From Halorussus rarus (GTDB lineage Archaea; Halobacteriota; Halobacteria; Halobacteriales; Haladaptataceae): a DNA stretch of 64,000 nucleotides. The position numbers and the translations under genes are program-made. Shown here one piece after another: positions 1-8,723 of this stretch (position 1 is its first letter; each line of letters opens with the position of its first letter). The notes under the pieces were generated by a model. That model was not told the DNA's origin. It worked only from the letters and a program-made list of their open reading frames with translations, and made no database searches. The stretch is from assembly GCF_003369835.1 (NCBI RefSeq), contig NZ_QPMJ01000002.1, positions 434,001 to 498,000 on the forward strand. The letters run 5' to 3'.

Positions 1-1292
1 TCAAGCTCGACCTCCCGGAGACGTTCGCGCCGGCGAAGGGCGAGGACCCCGAGAAGTACACAAAGGGGCTGGGACTGCACGCGAGCTCGTTCCCGGACGC
101 CCACGAGGACATCGTGACGATGGGCGCCAACGCGGCCAAGCGCCTGATGGACCGCAAGGGGCTGACTCCCGACGACATCGGCCGCATCGACGTGGCGACC
201 GAGTCGGCGTTCGACAACTCCAAGCCGGTGTCGACGTACATCGCGGGCTGCCTCGAGCAGGTGTACGACGGCGACTTCCACCACGCCAACAAGGGCGAGC
301 GCAAGTTCGCCTGCATCGCCGGGACCCAGAGCCTCGACGACGCCTACAACTGGATCAAGGCCGGGCGCAACCGCGGCCGGGCGGCGCTCGTGGTGGCGAC
401 CGACACCGCCCTCTACGCTCGGGGCGACCCCGGCGAGGCCACCCAGGGCGCGGGCGCGGTGGCGATGCTCATCGACGAGGACCCCAACCTCGTGGAGCTC
501 TCGACCCACCAGGGGTACGGCAGCGCCGACGAGACCGACTTCCTCAAGCCCAACCAGCAGTTCCCGAGCGTCGACGGGAAGCGCTCGATGCAGGTGTACC
601 TCGCCCGGATGCGCGAGGCCCTGGAGGACTACGAGTCGGTCGCGGGTGCCTCCCATCCCGACGACTTCGCGTACATTCCGTTCCACACGCCGTTCCCCGG
701 CATGGTCCGGCGGGCCGCGCTGCTGGCCTATCGCCACATGATCCGGGACACGCCCATCGAGGAGGAACTGGCCGAGGAGATCGGCTTCCAGCCCCGCGAG
801 GAGGACTTCGACGACCGCGAGGCCTACGAGGAGGCCATCCGCGACCACATGGACGACCTCAAGGCGACCGAGGCGTACCGCGAGTGGTACGCCGACACGG
901 TCGAGCCGACCCTCTCGATCTCCCGCGAGGTCGGCAACTGGTACACCGGCTCGGTCCACATCGCCCGCGCCGCAGCGCTCAAGGGCGCCGCCGAGGAGGG
1001 CCTCGACCTCGCCGGCCAGAAGCTGGGCGTCGGCTCGTACGGGTCGGGCGCGCAGGCCGAGGTCCACGCCGAGACGATCGCGGAGGGCTGGCGCGAGGAG
1101 ATCGAGCAACTGAACATCGACGAGCAGAACGAGCGCCGCTACGACCTCTCGTACGAGGAGTACGAGGACGTCCACGACCGGCACAACCACGACAAGACAA
1201 TCGAGATGGAGGACTTCACCGTCCCCGACGGCGAGTTCGTGTTCACCGGGCGCGGCCGGATGAACGAGCGCCTCTACGACTACGTGGAGTAG
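1..1292 (+). CDS. hmgB: Hydroxymethylglutaryl-CoA synthase, 5' end cut by window
   Basis: Condenses acetyl-CoA with acetoacetyl-CoA to HMG-CoA in the cytoplasm, the second step of the mevalonate route to archaeal isoprenoid lipids. The frame is already open at base 3, so the true start lies outside the window; 429 residues are visible, and the family is about 445 long, so little is missing. The nucleophilic cysteine sits in the motif KFACIAGTQS (Cys codon near 312), and the thiolase-fold histidine region FHTPFPGM is near 680-710. The protein is rich in Asp/Glu, as in halophiles. The preceding gene is not visible. Symbol mvaS is also used for this family. Identification is confident; only the start is unknown. 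Confidence 0.96.
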   Translation, partial: KLDLPETFAPAKGEDPEKYTKGLGLHASSFPDAHEDIVTMGANAAKRLMDRKGLTPDDIGRIDVATESAFDNSKPVSTYIAGCLEQVYDGDFHHANKGERKFACIAGTQSLDDAYNWIKAGRNRGRAALVVATDTALYARGDPGEATQGAGAVAMLIDEDPNLVELSTHQGYGSADETDFLKPNQQFPSVDGKRSMQVYLARMREALEDYESVAGASHPDDFAYIPFHTPFPGMVRRAALLAYRHMIRDTPIEEELAEEIGFQPREEDFDDREAYEEAIRDHMDDLKATEAYREWYADTVEPTLSISREVGNWYTGSVHIARAAALKGAAEEGLDLAGQKLGVGSYGSGAQAEVHAETIAEGWREEIEQLNIDEQNERRYDLSYEEYEDVHDRHNHDKTIEMEDFTVPDGEFVFTGRGRMNERLYDYVE

Positions 1293-1641
1293 CGGGCCAG
1301 CACGCCTGTCTTCTCGGTTCCGCGTCGATTCTCGTTCTTCTCCGGCTCTTCGGTCGAATCTCGTTGGCAAGATGAGTACGCCTGAGTCTACGAGCAAATG
1401 GGGACGGGAGCTAGCTACTGCCGTCACCGATGAATTACCCCACCGCGACCGCGAGCCTCACACCTCCCCAGCCTCCTCGCTCGCTACGCTCACTCGTCCC
1501 TCGCGCGAACGAGCGCGGCACGGGGCCGCGCTCGCACGCGCCGGAGCACATGAGGCGACATCCTCTTCCCTTCAGTGCTGTCCGAAACTGCGGTCGAATC
1601 CGGCCGAGGCCTTTTAAACGAGCACCTCCGACTATCGGCCC
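1293..1641. other. Intergenic region with haloarchaeal-type short inverted repeats
   Basis: No convincing gene is seen. The stretch around 1475-1560 has the alternating CGCTCG / GCTCAC / CGCGCG words often seen between haloarchaeal genes, which can pair with each other as short hairpins. Open frames here lack a codon-position GC pattern and a recognisable product. A weak AT-rich element (ccttttaaacg, about 1611-1621) lies 20-30 bases before the next start and may be its TATA box. Confidence 0.4.
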
Positions 1642-2709
1642 ATGAGCGATGTCGGCACGGAGGGCGCGAGCGAGCCGGCCGGCGGCGGAACCCCGGCGGA
1701 ACTCGAATCGGACGAAACGGTCGATCCAGACCCGGACGAGACGAGAGTCGCCGAAGCCGAGACCCGCACGCTCGACCCCGACGTCGAGTCCGCCGAACCC
1801 AGCGACGCCTTCGAGGCGCTGGGCAACGAGGTCCGGATGGCGGTCCTGCGGGCGCTCGTCGACGGCGGCGACGGAGACGGCGAGGGCGGCGTCTCCGGTC
1901 GGGCCATGACCTTCTCGGAGCTGTTCGAGGCGAGCCCCGCCGACACCACCGCGGGGTTCGCCTACCACCTCCGGCAGCTGACCGGCCTCTTCCTGGAGAA
2001 GACCGGCGAGGAGGGCGACGAGTACGCGCTGACCTACGCCGGGTTGGAGGTCACCCGCGCCATCGTCGCCGGGACCTACACCGACCGAGTGTCGTTCGGC
2101 CCCGTCCCGACCGGCGACCCATGCCCGCTCTGCGAGAATGGGGACCTCGCGGCGGTCTGCGAAGCCAACTACGTCACGGTGGCCTGCGAGGACTGCGACC
2201 GCGCGGTGCTGACCCTACCGTTCCCGCCGGGCGCGCGCCGCGACCGCGACCCCGAGCGCCTGCTCGCGGCGTTCGACCGCCACCACCGCCACCGGCTCTC
2301 GGTGATGTCCGACGGGGTCTGCCCGGAGTGCGCCGCGACGATGGAGGCCGCGCTGTCGTCGCCGCCCGACTCGATGACCGAGCGACTGCCCGACAGCGAG
2401 GCCCGGCGGGCGCAGGTCCGCCTCGACTGCCGGCAGTGCGGCTGTCGCCTCCACGCGCCGGTGACCCTCGCGGTGCTCGAACATCCCGCCGTCGTCGCGT
2501 TCTTCCACGACCACGGACTCGACGTCCGCGACCGTCCCGTCTGGAACGTCGGCCCGGAGTGGGCCGAATCGGTGGTCTCCGACGATCCGTGGTGCGTACG
2601 GGTCAGCGCGGAACTCGACGACGAGGTGCTCGACCTGTTCGTCGCCGCCGACTGCTCGGTCGCCGCGACGCGGCGCCGCCCCGCCGACGGGGTTCGGCAG
2701 GCGTCGTAA
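1642..2709 (+). CDS. ArsR-type winged-helix regulator with C-terminal zinc-ribbon-like domain
   Basis: Predicted cytoplasmic DNA-binding regulator, 355 residues. After a disordered acidic N-terminus (1-50), residues about 52-140 form a winged helix of the ArsR kind (EALGNEVRMAVLRAL, then FAYHLRQLTGLFLEK as the recognition region and wing). The C-terminal half has paired cysteines (CPLCENG, CEDCDR, CPECAAT, CRQCGC) that look like two zinc-binding units. This arrangement is common in haloarchaea (DUF7351-type proteins) and the ligand is unknown. The ATG at 1642 follows a TATA-like element at a leaderless distance. It is monocistronic. Function beyond transcription control cannot be read from the sequence. 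Confidence 0.85.
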   Translation: MSDVGTEGASEPAGGGTPAELESDETVDPDPDETRVAEAETRTLDPDVESAEPSDAFEALGNEVRMAVLRALVDGGDGDGEGGVSGRAMTFSELFEASPADTTAGFAYHLRQLTGLFLEKTGEEGDEYALTYAGLEVTRAIVAGTYTDRVSFGPVPTGDPCPLCENGDLAAVCEANYVTVACEDCDRAVLTLPFPPGARRDRDPERLLAAFDRHHRHRLSVMSDGVCPECAATMEAALSSPPDSMTERLPDSEARRAQVRLDCRQCGCRLHAPVTLAVLEHPAVVAFFHDHGLDVRDRPVWNVGPEWAESVVSDDPWCVRVSAELDDEVLDLFVAADCSVAATRRRPADGVRQAS

Positions 2710-2937
2710 CCCCCGGTCGGCGATTCGTTTTTCTGCCTCCGAGCGCCGAGCGACGTCGCCACGGGTCGGAACGGAACGTCGCGGGAACCGCAGATAAACC
2801 AATTACCACGATATAAAATCAAGGCGCTCGAGGACCGCACGGTGCTATCTCCGTTCGTGAGCGTGTCCGCCTATAGCCTGTTGGACGTTCGACAGTGAAG
2901 AAGAACGAGGAGGGCCGACCGAAGCGACAGTCTCGGG

Positions 2938-3435
2938 CTACTCGTCGGTTCCGGGGACCGGGGACTCCTCATCGGACTCGAGGAACCCGTGGTACGGACA
3001 GACGTGCTCGTCTCGGATGATCTGCTCGTCGACGATGTCGAGACCGAGCCCGTCGAGTTCCTCGGCGATCCGGTTGAGGTCGTCGTGGCTCCGGCCGATG
3101 GCGTTCACGTACACGTTGCGCTTGCCGGTCATGATCTCGCGGACGGCCGTGACGCCGTGTACCTCGCGGGCCCGGTCCGCGAGTTCGTCCCGCTCGGTGA
3201 CCGGTGCGGTACAGATGATCTTGGTGTAGAGGGGGTAGCCCGCCAGGTCGTAATCGATGTCGATGTGGTAGCCTCGGATGATGCCCTCCTCCTCGAGTTT
3301 GTTGATCCGGGTTCGGACGGTGCTCGGGGACAGGTCGAGCTTCTCCGCGATGTCGTTCGAGGACGTCCCGCGGGCGTCCTGCTGGAGGTAGTAGAGGATG
3401 GACTTGTCGACCGAGTCCAGTGCGCCGTCTTTCAT
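2938..3435 (-). CDS. Lrp/AsnC family transcriptional regulator
   Basis: Feast/famine regulator, 165 residues. Residues about 6-60 hold the helix-turn-helix (DIAEKLDLSPSTVRTRINKL), and about 70-150 the RAM ligand-binding domain (YTKIICTAP ... VREIMTGKRNVYVNAIG). Family members bind amino acids and act as dimers to octamers. It is divergent from a small protein plus amino-acid permease operon starting at 3741, and a 13-bp inverted repeat sits between them, so regulation of that permease is a reasonable inference. The ATG at 3435 has an AT-rich element about 25-35 bases upstream (3460-3470 region). Ligand is not predictable. Confidence 0.93.
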   Translation of the reverse strand: MKDGALDSVDKSILYYLQQDARGTSSNDIAEKLDLSPSTVRTRINKLEEEGIIRGYHIDIDYDLAGYPLYTKIICTAPVTERDELADRAREVHGVTAVREIMTGKRNVYVNAIGRSHDDLNRIAEELDGLGLDIVDEQIIRDEHVCPYHGFLESDEESPVPGTDE

Positions 3436-3740
3436 CTGCCGAACGGTTCGGCGTCCGGAGTATTATGGCTCCTGATTTCGCTCCGATCGTCGGCAGGTAG
3501 ACCGCCTCCGTGCCGAATTCCCTCCTCCGGACTTCGACGGCACGGGTCGCCGAGACGCCCGGGACTCTGTGGAGCGAATGGAGGTCCGCAGAACTCCGTC
3601 TGCGGGTAGATACTGGAGATGCGAAGACGTAACGCGCAAAACGCGCGCCTAATTTTGACGATTCGTCATTAGAAACCACTAATTTATGGTGTCCCGTCGA
3701 TTACGTAGGAATACACGCCCGCCCCCGGGCACTACTCACC
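3436..3740. promoter_or_regulatory. Divergent promoter region with putative Lrp operator
   Basis: Holds promoters for the Lrp gene (left) and the permease operon (right). At 3656-3668 is TGACGA-T-TCGTCA, a perfect inverted repeat with a one-base centre. It lies just before a TATA-like aatttatgg at 3680-3688, roughly 55 bases ahead of the ATG at 3741. At 3635-3648 a second small dyad, CGCG-cAAAA-CGCG, is seen. Position upstream of the TATA box would suit an activator or repressor of the permease; binding by the adjacent Lrp protein is inference. Confidence 0.5.
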
Positions 3741-4043
3741 ATGCTTGCAATCATCGACGGAATCTTGAACGCGACACGGAACCGGTCCGCGAAGGAGGAA
3801 TCGCCCGGCACGGAGGTCGACGCAGACCTCTACGCCCTCTGCGGTAACCATCTGGGAGCGTCGATAGCCCGGCGCCTCCGGGCGGACGGCAACTCGATCG
3901 GGCCCGTCGACGAAACGCGCGTCCCGGCGGAGATGCCGGGCCGTCGCGCCGGTCAGGAACTGGTCCGTGCGACGGCCGCGCTGACGGACTCCGTCGCGGA
4001 GGGCCTGCAGAACGTGCGAGTCGACGCGGAGGAGACCGCATGA
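3741..4043 (+). CDS. Small hypothetical protein, translationally coupled to permease
   Basis: A 100-residue acidic soluble protein with no motif I recognise. Its stop overlaps the start of the next gene as ATGA (4040-4043), a sign of translational coupling. A good TATA-like element precedes it and no other promoter is visible before the permease, so it is the first gene of the operon. The N-terminus MLAIIDGILNATRNR could be an amphipathic helix. It may be a small accessory protein of the transporter, but that is only context. It could also be a poorly conserved leader frame. Confidence 0.6.
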   Translation: MLAIIDGILNATRNRSAKEESPGTEVDADLYALCGNHLGASIARRLRADGNSIGPVDETRVPAEMPGRRAGQELVRATAALTDSVAEGLQNVRVDAEETA

Positions 4044-6217
4044 AGGAGCTGGAACGGGACCTCGGGCTCCCGTCGGTTCTCGCCATCAGCATCGGCGCGA
4101 TGGTCGGCAGCGGCATCTTCATCCTGCCGGCCCTCGCGCTCGAGATCGCCGGCCCCGCCGTGATCGTGGCGTACCTGATCGCCGGCCTGCTCGTGGTGCC
4201 GGCCGCCCTCTCGAAGTCGGAGATGGCGACCGCGATGCCGGAGGCCGGCGGGACGTACATCTACATCGAGCGCGGGATGGGTCCCTTGCTCGGCACCATC
4301 GCCGGCGTCGGGACGTGGTTCTCGCTCTCGTTCAAGGGCGCGCTCGCTCTCGTCGGCGGCGTTCCCTACCTGCTGCTCCTGTTCGACCTTCCGCTGAAGC
4401 CGGTCGCGCTGGCGCTGGCGGCGGTCCTGATACTGGTGAACCTCGTCGGGGCGAAGCAGACGGGGCGGCTCCAGCTCGCCATCGTCGTCGTCATGCTGGC
4501 GGCGCTGGGCTGGTTCGCCGCGGGGAGCGCGCCCGCCGTCCAATCGGCCAACTACGTCGGCTTCTTCGACGCCGGCGTCGGCGGGCTCTTGGCCGCGACC
4601 GGGCTGGTGTTCGTCTCGTACGCGGGCGTCACGAAGGTCGCGAGCGTCGCCGAGGAGGTCGAGGACCCCGGCCGGAACATCCCCCTCGGCATCCTGGGGT
4701 CGCTGGCGTTCACGACCGCGCTGTACGTGGCGATCGTCGCCGTGCTGGTCGGGATAACCGACCCCGGGAGCGTCGCCGGCTCGCTGACGCCGGTGGCCGT
4801 CGCGGCCGAGGTGACGCTCGGCCGGACCGGCGTCGTCGCGGTGATCGCAGCGGCGCTCCTCGCGCTCGTCTCGACGGCCAACGCCGGCATCCTCTCGTCG
4901 TCGCGCTACCCGTTCGCGATGAGCCGGGACAGGCTGGCCCCGCCGTCGTTCTCGACTGTCAGCGAACGGTTCGGGACGCCCGTGTCCTCCATCACGCTCA
5001 CCGGCGCGGTGCTGCTGGTGCTCATCGCGTTCGTTCCGATCCTCGAGATCGCGAAGCTCGCGAGCGCCTTCCAGATCATGGTGTTCGCGCTCATCAACGT
5101 GGCCGTCGTCGCCTTCCGGGAGGGAGACGCGGAGTACGAACCCGAGTTCTCCTCGCCGCTGTACCCCTGGATACAGGCGTTCGGCGTCGTCACCGGAGCG
5201 ATACTCCTCACCCAGATGGGGACCGTCGCCCTCGCGGGCGCCGCCCTCATCACGGTCGGGAGCGTCGGCTGGTACCTCCTCTACGTGCGCCCGCGCGTCA
5301 GCAGGGAGGGCGCGGCGACCGACGCCATCCGGCGGCGGGTCGGCCGGGACGCGCTCACCGACGTCGAGTCCGCCATGGCGGAGGACACCCGCGAGGTTCT
5401 CGTCGCGCTCACGAAGAACGTCGACGAGGACCGCGAGCGCTCGCTCGTGGCGATGGCCGCCGATCTCGTCCGCCACGACGACGGTCGCGTGGTGGCCGTC
5501 CGGTTCGAGGAGATACCCGACCAGGCGCCGCTCACCGAGGATGCGACCGTCCAGTCGGCGGCCGACATCTCGTTCGAGACCCGAACCGAGGCGCTGTCGA
5601 CGGAACTCGGCGTCGAGGTCGAGGCCGACGAGATCGTCAGCCACGACACGAAGCACGCCGTCGTCAACTTCGCGGAGCACCGCGGCGTGGACGCTATCGT
5701 CGCCGAGCACGAACCGCTCCGGCTCCGGTCGCGGCTCTTCGGCGACCCGATCGACTGGGTCGTCCGCCACGCCCCGTGCGACGTGCTCCTCGTGGACAAC
5801 CTCGGCTACGACCGGCCGGAGCGCGTCGTCCTCTCCGGGGACAGCGGCCCGTACCAGCCGGCGGCGGTGACCGTCGCCGAGACCGTCGCCGCGGCGAACG
5901 ACGGAACCGTCTCCCTCTGGTACCCCGAGAACCGGCGGGGGACCGACAGACGCCGGCGCACGATAGACGCGTACCACTCCGGGCTGTCCGAGATGCTCTC
6001 CGTCCCGGTCCGGAGCGAGTCGGTCCGGACCGACGGGGGACGGCAGTCTCGGCCCGACCTGCTGGTGCGCCGCGGCGCCGACGGCGGGCTCCGGAACGCG
6101 GTGTTCGACGACAGGCCGGTGGTCCCGAGTCCCGGCTGCACGACGGTCACCGTCTACCCCCACGAGTCGCGCCGGCCCGCGTTCGCGCGCCGACTGCTCG
6201 AACGGGTGACGTTCTGA
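4040..6217 (+). CDS. APC-family amino-acid permease with C-terminal universal-stress domains
   Basis: 725 residues. Residues 1-430 form an APC-superfamily permease of about 12 membrane segments, beginning with the signature ISIGAMVGSGIFILPA (about 15-30) that binds substrate backbone in segment 1. Residues about 440-590 and 600-725 look like two UspA-type alpha/beta domains in the cytoplasm (for example FAEHRGVDAIVAEHE and CDVLLVDNLGYDRPERVVLSG). Such permease-Usp fusions are common in haloarchaea and are thought to link transport to energy or nucleotide state. The adjacent Lrp regulator supports amino acids as substrate; which one cannot be told. Confidence 0.92.
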   Translation: MKELERDLGLPSVLAISIGAMVGSGIFILPALALEIAGPAVIVAYLIAGLLVVPAALSKSEMATAMPEAGGTYIYIERGMGPLLGTIAGVGTWFSLSFKGALALVGGVPYLLLLFDLPLKPVALALAAVLILVNLVGAKQTGRLQLAIVVVMLAALGWFAAGSAPAVQSANYVGFFDAGVGGLLAATGLVFVSYAGVTKVASVAEEVEDPGRNIPLGILGSLAFTTALYVAIVAVLVGITDPGSVAGSLTPVAVAAEVTLGRTGVVAVIAAALLALVSTANAGILSSSRYPFAMSRDRLAPPSFSTVSERFGTPVSSITLTGAVLLVLIAFVPILEIAKLASAFQIMVFALINVAVVAFREGDAEYEPEFSSPLYPWIQAFGVVTGAILLTQMGTVALAGAALITVGSVGWYLLYVRPRVSREGAATDAIRRRVGRDALTDVESAMAEDTREVLVALTKNVDEDRERSLVAMAADLVRHDDGRVVAVRFEEIPDQAPLTEDATVQSAADISFETRTEALSTELGVEVEADEIVSHDTKHAVVNFAEHRGVDAIVAEHEPLRLRSRLFGDPIDWVVRHAPCDVLLVDNLGYDRPERVVLSGDSGPYQPAAVTVAETVAAANDGTVSLWYPENRRGTDRRRRTIDAYHSGLSEMLSVPVRSESVRTDGGRQSRPDLLVRRGADGGLRNAVFDDRPVVPSPGCTTVTVYPHESRRPAFARRLLERVTF

Positions 6218-6299
6218 ACGACGGGGGCCTCGGCGCGGACCCCGCGGCCCGTCGACGTTCGGTCCGGCCAGCCGGGGCGCGGATATTCCGTCTCGACCT

Positions 6300-7046
6300 T
6301 CAGGACGCCCGGGACTCTCCGCCCTCGTCCAGCAGGCCGAGCGCGTCGAGCGCGCTCCGGCGCTCGTCGGTCGGGATAACCCGGTACCCCTCGCCGACGG
6401 CGACCGTCGCGACCGCCACGTCCGCGGGCGAGAACGACGCGTCGTCGGGTGCCGCCAGCGCCTCCAGCGCGAGGTCCACGCCCGAACCGAGGTCCGCGTC
6501 GGCGGCGTACTCTGCTTCGAGGAACCCCCGTATCTCGGCGCTCTCCCGACCGACCGCCGCGGCGTTCCACGCCGAAGGCGTCCCCGATGGGTCGGTCTCG
6601 TAGAGCGCGGGCTCGCCGTCGGTGACGCCGCCGACGAGCAGCGCGGTTCCGAACGGGCGGGCGCCGCCCGACTGGGTGTACTCCTGGACGTGGTCGGCGA
6701 CCTCCTTCGTCAGGGGTTCGACGCCCATCGGCTCGTCGTAGGTCAGTCGGTCGCGCTGGGCGGTCTGGCGGACGAACTCCACGAGCTTCCGGGCGTCGGC
6801 CGCGTTGCCGGCCGAGGCGACGCCGAGGTGGTCGTCGACCTGGTGGAGCTTCTCGACGCTCTCGGGGTCCATCAGCGGCGAGCGCACCCGGCGACGGGCC
6901 GCGAGCGCGACGCCGTCGTCGGTCCGAACCCCGACGCTGGCGCTGCCGCGCTCGACCGCCTCGCGCGCGTACTCGACCTGATAGAGCCGCCCGTCGGGCG
7001 AGAAGATGCTGGTGCCCCGGTCGTAGGCCCGCTGGTCGCCCTGCAT
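6300..7046 (-). CDS. psmA: Proteasome alpha subunit (second-copy type)
   Basis: Forms the outer gating ring of the 20S proteasome, 248 residues. The N-terminal gate motif YDRGTSIFSPDGRLYQVEYA (residues 8-27) is intact, and GGARPFGTALLVGGV and YETDPSGT are classic alpha-subunit blocks. The segment that normally reads ADKK/ADKR before VRS, which contains the lysine that receives the HbYX tail of the regulatory ATPase, reads ARRRVRS here. Its start overlaps the beta stop by one base (TGATG at 7044-7048), so the two are co-translated. Haloarchaea often have extra alpha subunits; pairing with its own beta gene suggests a dedicated alternative core particle. Confidence 0.94.
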   Translation of the reverse strand: MQGDQRAYDRGTSIFSPDGRLYQVEYAREAVERGSASVGVRTDDGVALAARRRVRSPLMDPESVEKLHQVDDHLGVASAGNAADARKLVEFVRQTAQRDRLTYDEPMGVEPLTKEVADHVQEYTQSGGARPFGTALLVGGVTDGEPALYETDPSGTPSAWNAAAVGRESAEIRGFLEAEYAADADLGSGVDLALEALAAPDDASFSPADVAVATVAVGEGYRVIPTDERRSALDALGLLDEGGESRAS

Positions 7047-7774
7047 CAGGCCCCCTCCTCGCGGTCGATAGCGGTGTTCGGACGAGTCGAAGTCTCGTCG
7101 TAGAGGTCGGCGGGGTCGTCGTAGGCGTCGATGGTCACCCCGTCCGCGGTGACGACGGCCGCAGTGACACCGTTACCGGAGGCGGTGTCGCGCTCGATGG
7201 CGCTCTCGACCGCGCGGGCCGCGGCCGCGGTCGCTTCCTCGACGTCGAGGCCGGGCCGGAACTCGCGTTCGAGCGCGCCGAGCGCGAACTGGGTCCCGCT
7301 TCCCTTCGCGGCGTACGGGGCCTCCATCACCGCCCCGCCGCCGTCGAGGTCGTAGACGCGCGGTCCCTCGTCGTCGACGCCGCCGAGGACCGGGCGGACC
7401 AGCCGGTACGGACCGTTCCGGAGCAGGTTGCCCGCGAACGTGGCGAACGCGTTCACGCTCGGCGGGTCGCCCCGCCGGATCGCGTACTGGTCGGCGTGCG
7501 ACCGGAGCCGCCGGGTGTAGTCCTGAATACCGCCGACCGCGCCCGAGAGCGCGACCGCGGCGGTCGGGTGGACCCGCTCGACCTTCTGGGTGTCCTTGCT
7601 CGTGACGAACCGGCCGCCGGCGCTCGCCCGCCGGTCGGCCATCACGACGACGGCGTCGTCGGCCGTCACGGCGACGGTGGTCGTGCCGGTCTTCGTGAGT
7701 TCGGTGTCGGCGTCGGCCGACGAGCGGGGGTCGCCGCCCGCTCCGGACGTCGGTTGGGGGTGGGCGTCTGGCAT
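7046..7774 (-). CDS. psmB: Proteasome beta subunit with propeptide
   Basis: Catalytic ring subunit, 242 residues from the ATG at 7774. That start is preferred over an in-frame upstream start at 7801 because the TATA box lies at 7812-7829 and would leave almost no leader. A 30-residue propeptide ends in KTG, and autocatalysis would expose Thr31 of TTTVAV as the N-terminal nucleophile. The Asp of VVVMADRRAS (D17 equivalent) and the Lys of SKDTQKV (K33 equivalent) are present, so it should be active. It is first in an operon with the alpha subunit downstream. Confidence 0.94.
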   Translation of the reverse strand: MPDAHPQPTSGAGGDPRSSADADTELTKTGTTTVAVTADDAVVVMADRRASAGGRFVTSKDTQKVERVHPTAAVALSGAVGGIQDYTRRLRSHADQYAIRRGDPPSVNAFATFAGNLLRNGPYRLVRPVLGGVDDEGPRVYDLDGGGAVMEAPYAAKGSGTQFALGALEREFRPGLDVEEATAAAARAVESAIERDTASGNGVTAAVVTADGVTIDAYDDPADLYDETSTRPNTAIDREEGA

Positions 7775-7811
7775 CGAAATCGGGTAGGAGCCAGATACCA
7801 AAAAGTGTTAG

Positions 7812-7829
7812 CTAAAATATATTTTAGCC
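7812..7829 (-). promoter_or_regulatory. Perfect 18-bp palindrome overlapping proteasome operon TATA box
   Basis: The sequence GCTAAAATATATTTTAGC reads identically on both strands and lies 38-55 bases before the proteasome beta ATG. It contains the TATA element itself, so a protein bound there would exclude TBP. A plain TATA box does not need the extra GCTAA/TTAGC arms. Confidence 0.7.
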
Positions 7830-7903
7830 GGGCGCCCGAACCGAAGGTCCGACGGGCGTCCGGCTGCGGCGGAGCGAGATCGGTGAACCGGGACGGACGG
7901 CCG

Positions 7904-8617
7904 TCAGGGGAAGTCCCTGAGTTCGCGGAGCACGTCGTCCATCGGCTCGTCGGTGATGGCCAGCGAGAACCCCTCCAGTCGGGCCATCTTGGGCGCGTGC
8001 TCCCAGAGGTCCTCGCGGTCGAGCCCGTGGAGCACCACCGCGTTCGGCGTGGGGTTGACCACGCGCATCGCGACCAGCGCCGACTCGCCCCGGGTGACGT
8101 TCGTGAACATCAGCGCCCGGCTGGTGCTCTGGCCGTAGAGCCGGTAGAACTCCTCGCTGGAGAGCCGGGTGATGGCCTGGATGCTGTCGATGACGGTGTG
8201 TCCGGTGACGTGGTCGTGGTCGCCGTCCGCGAGTTCGGTCGCGCCCACCGCGTCGTAGAACCGGTCGAGGTGGACCGTGGTGGGGTACTCCCGGAGGTCG
8301 TTGACGATGTCGCTCTCGAAGCCGGCCGAGAGCACCCGGGCGTACTGGCGGATGCGGTCGCCGCCCCGGCGCTCGTCGATGTCGAGCAGCGAGGTCACGA
8401 CCCTGGCAACGACGCCGATGCCGGGGCTGGCCCGCCGGCCGCTCTCGTAGTCGCTGACGACCGACGACGACACGTCGAGTTGGTCGGCCAGGTCCGTCTG
8501 GGAGACGCCGAAGTCGGTCCGCCACTTCCGGAGGGTCGCGCCGGGGTCGTCGCTGAGCGTTATCTCGCCCGCGATGCGCTCGGCTAAATCCTCGCGGGGG
8601 TCGGTTGGCTCGGTCAT
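7904..8617 (-). CDS. Helix-turn-helix (XRE/COG1395-like) regulator
   Basis: 237 residues, start ATG at 8617. Residues about 30-66 are a Cro/CI-type helix-turn-helix (FGVSQTDLADQLDVSSSVVS followed by DYESGRRASPG). The rest is a conserved archaeal domain (RLSSEEFYRLYGQSTSRALM; ESALVAMRVVNPTPNAVVLHG) seen in predicted archaeal regulators of the MJ0621/COG1395 type, whose ligand and targets are not known. It is divergent from the metal-dependent hydrolase gene with about 100 bp between them. The open frame extends well upstream, but that part has shadow composition. Confidence 0.88.
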   Translation of the reverse strand: MTEPTDPREDLAERIAGEITLSDDPGATLRKWRTDFGVSQTDLADQLDVSSSVVSDYESGRRASPGIGVVARVVTSLLDIDERRGGDRIRQYARVLSAGFESDIVNDLREYPTTVHLDRFYDAVGATELADGDHDHVTGHTVIDSIQAITRLSSEEFYRLYGQSTSRALMFTNVTRGESALVAMRVVNPTPNAVVLHGLDREDLWEHAPKMARLEGFSLAITDEPMDDVLRELRDFP

Positions 8618-8723
8618 GGTCCGGAGTGCGCGGGTCGACCGGAAAAACGTGTCGAAGTACGGGTTCGTCGCGCGTCGAATACACCGGGACACTGATAACG
8701 CGGCGCGTTCACGTCTCCCACGC

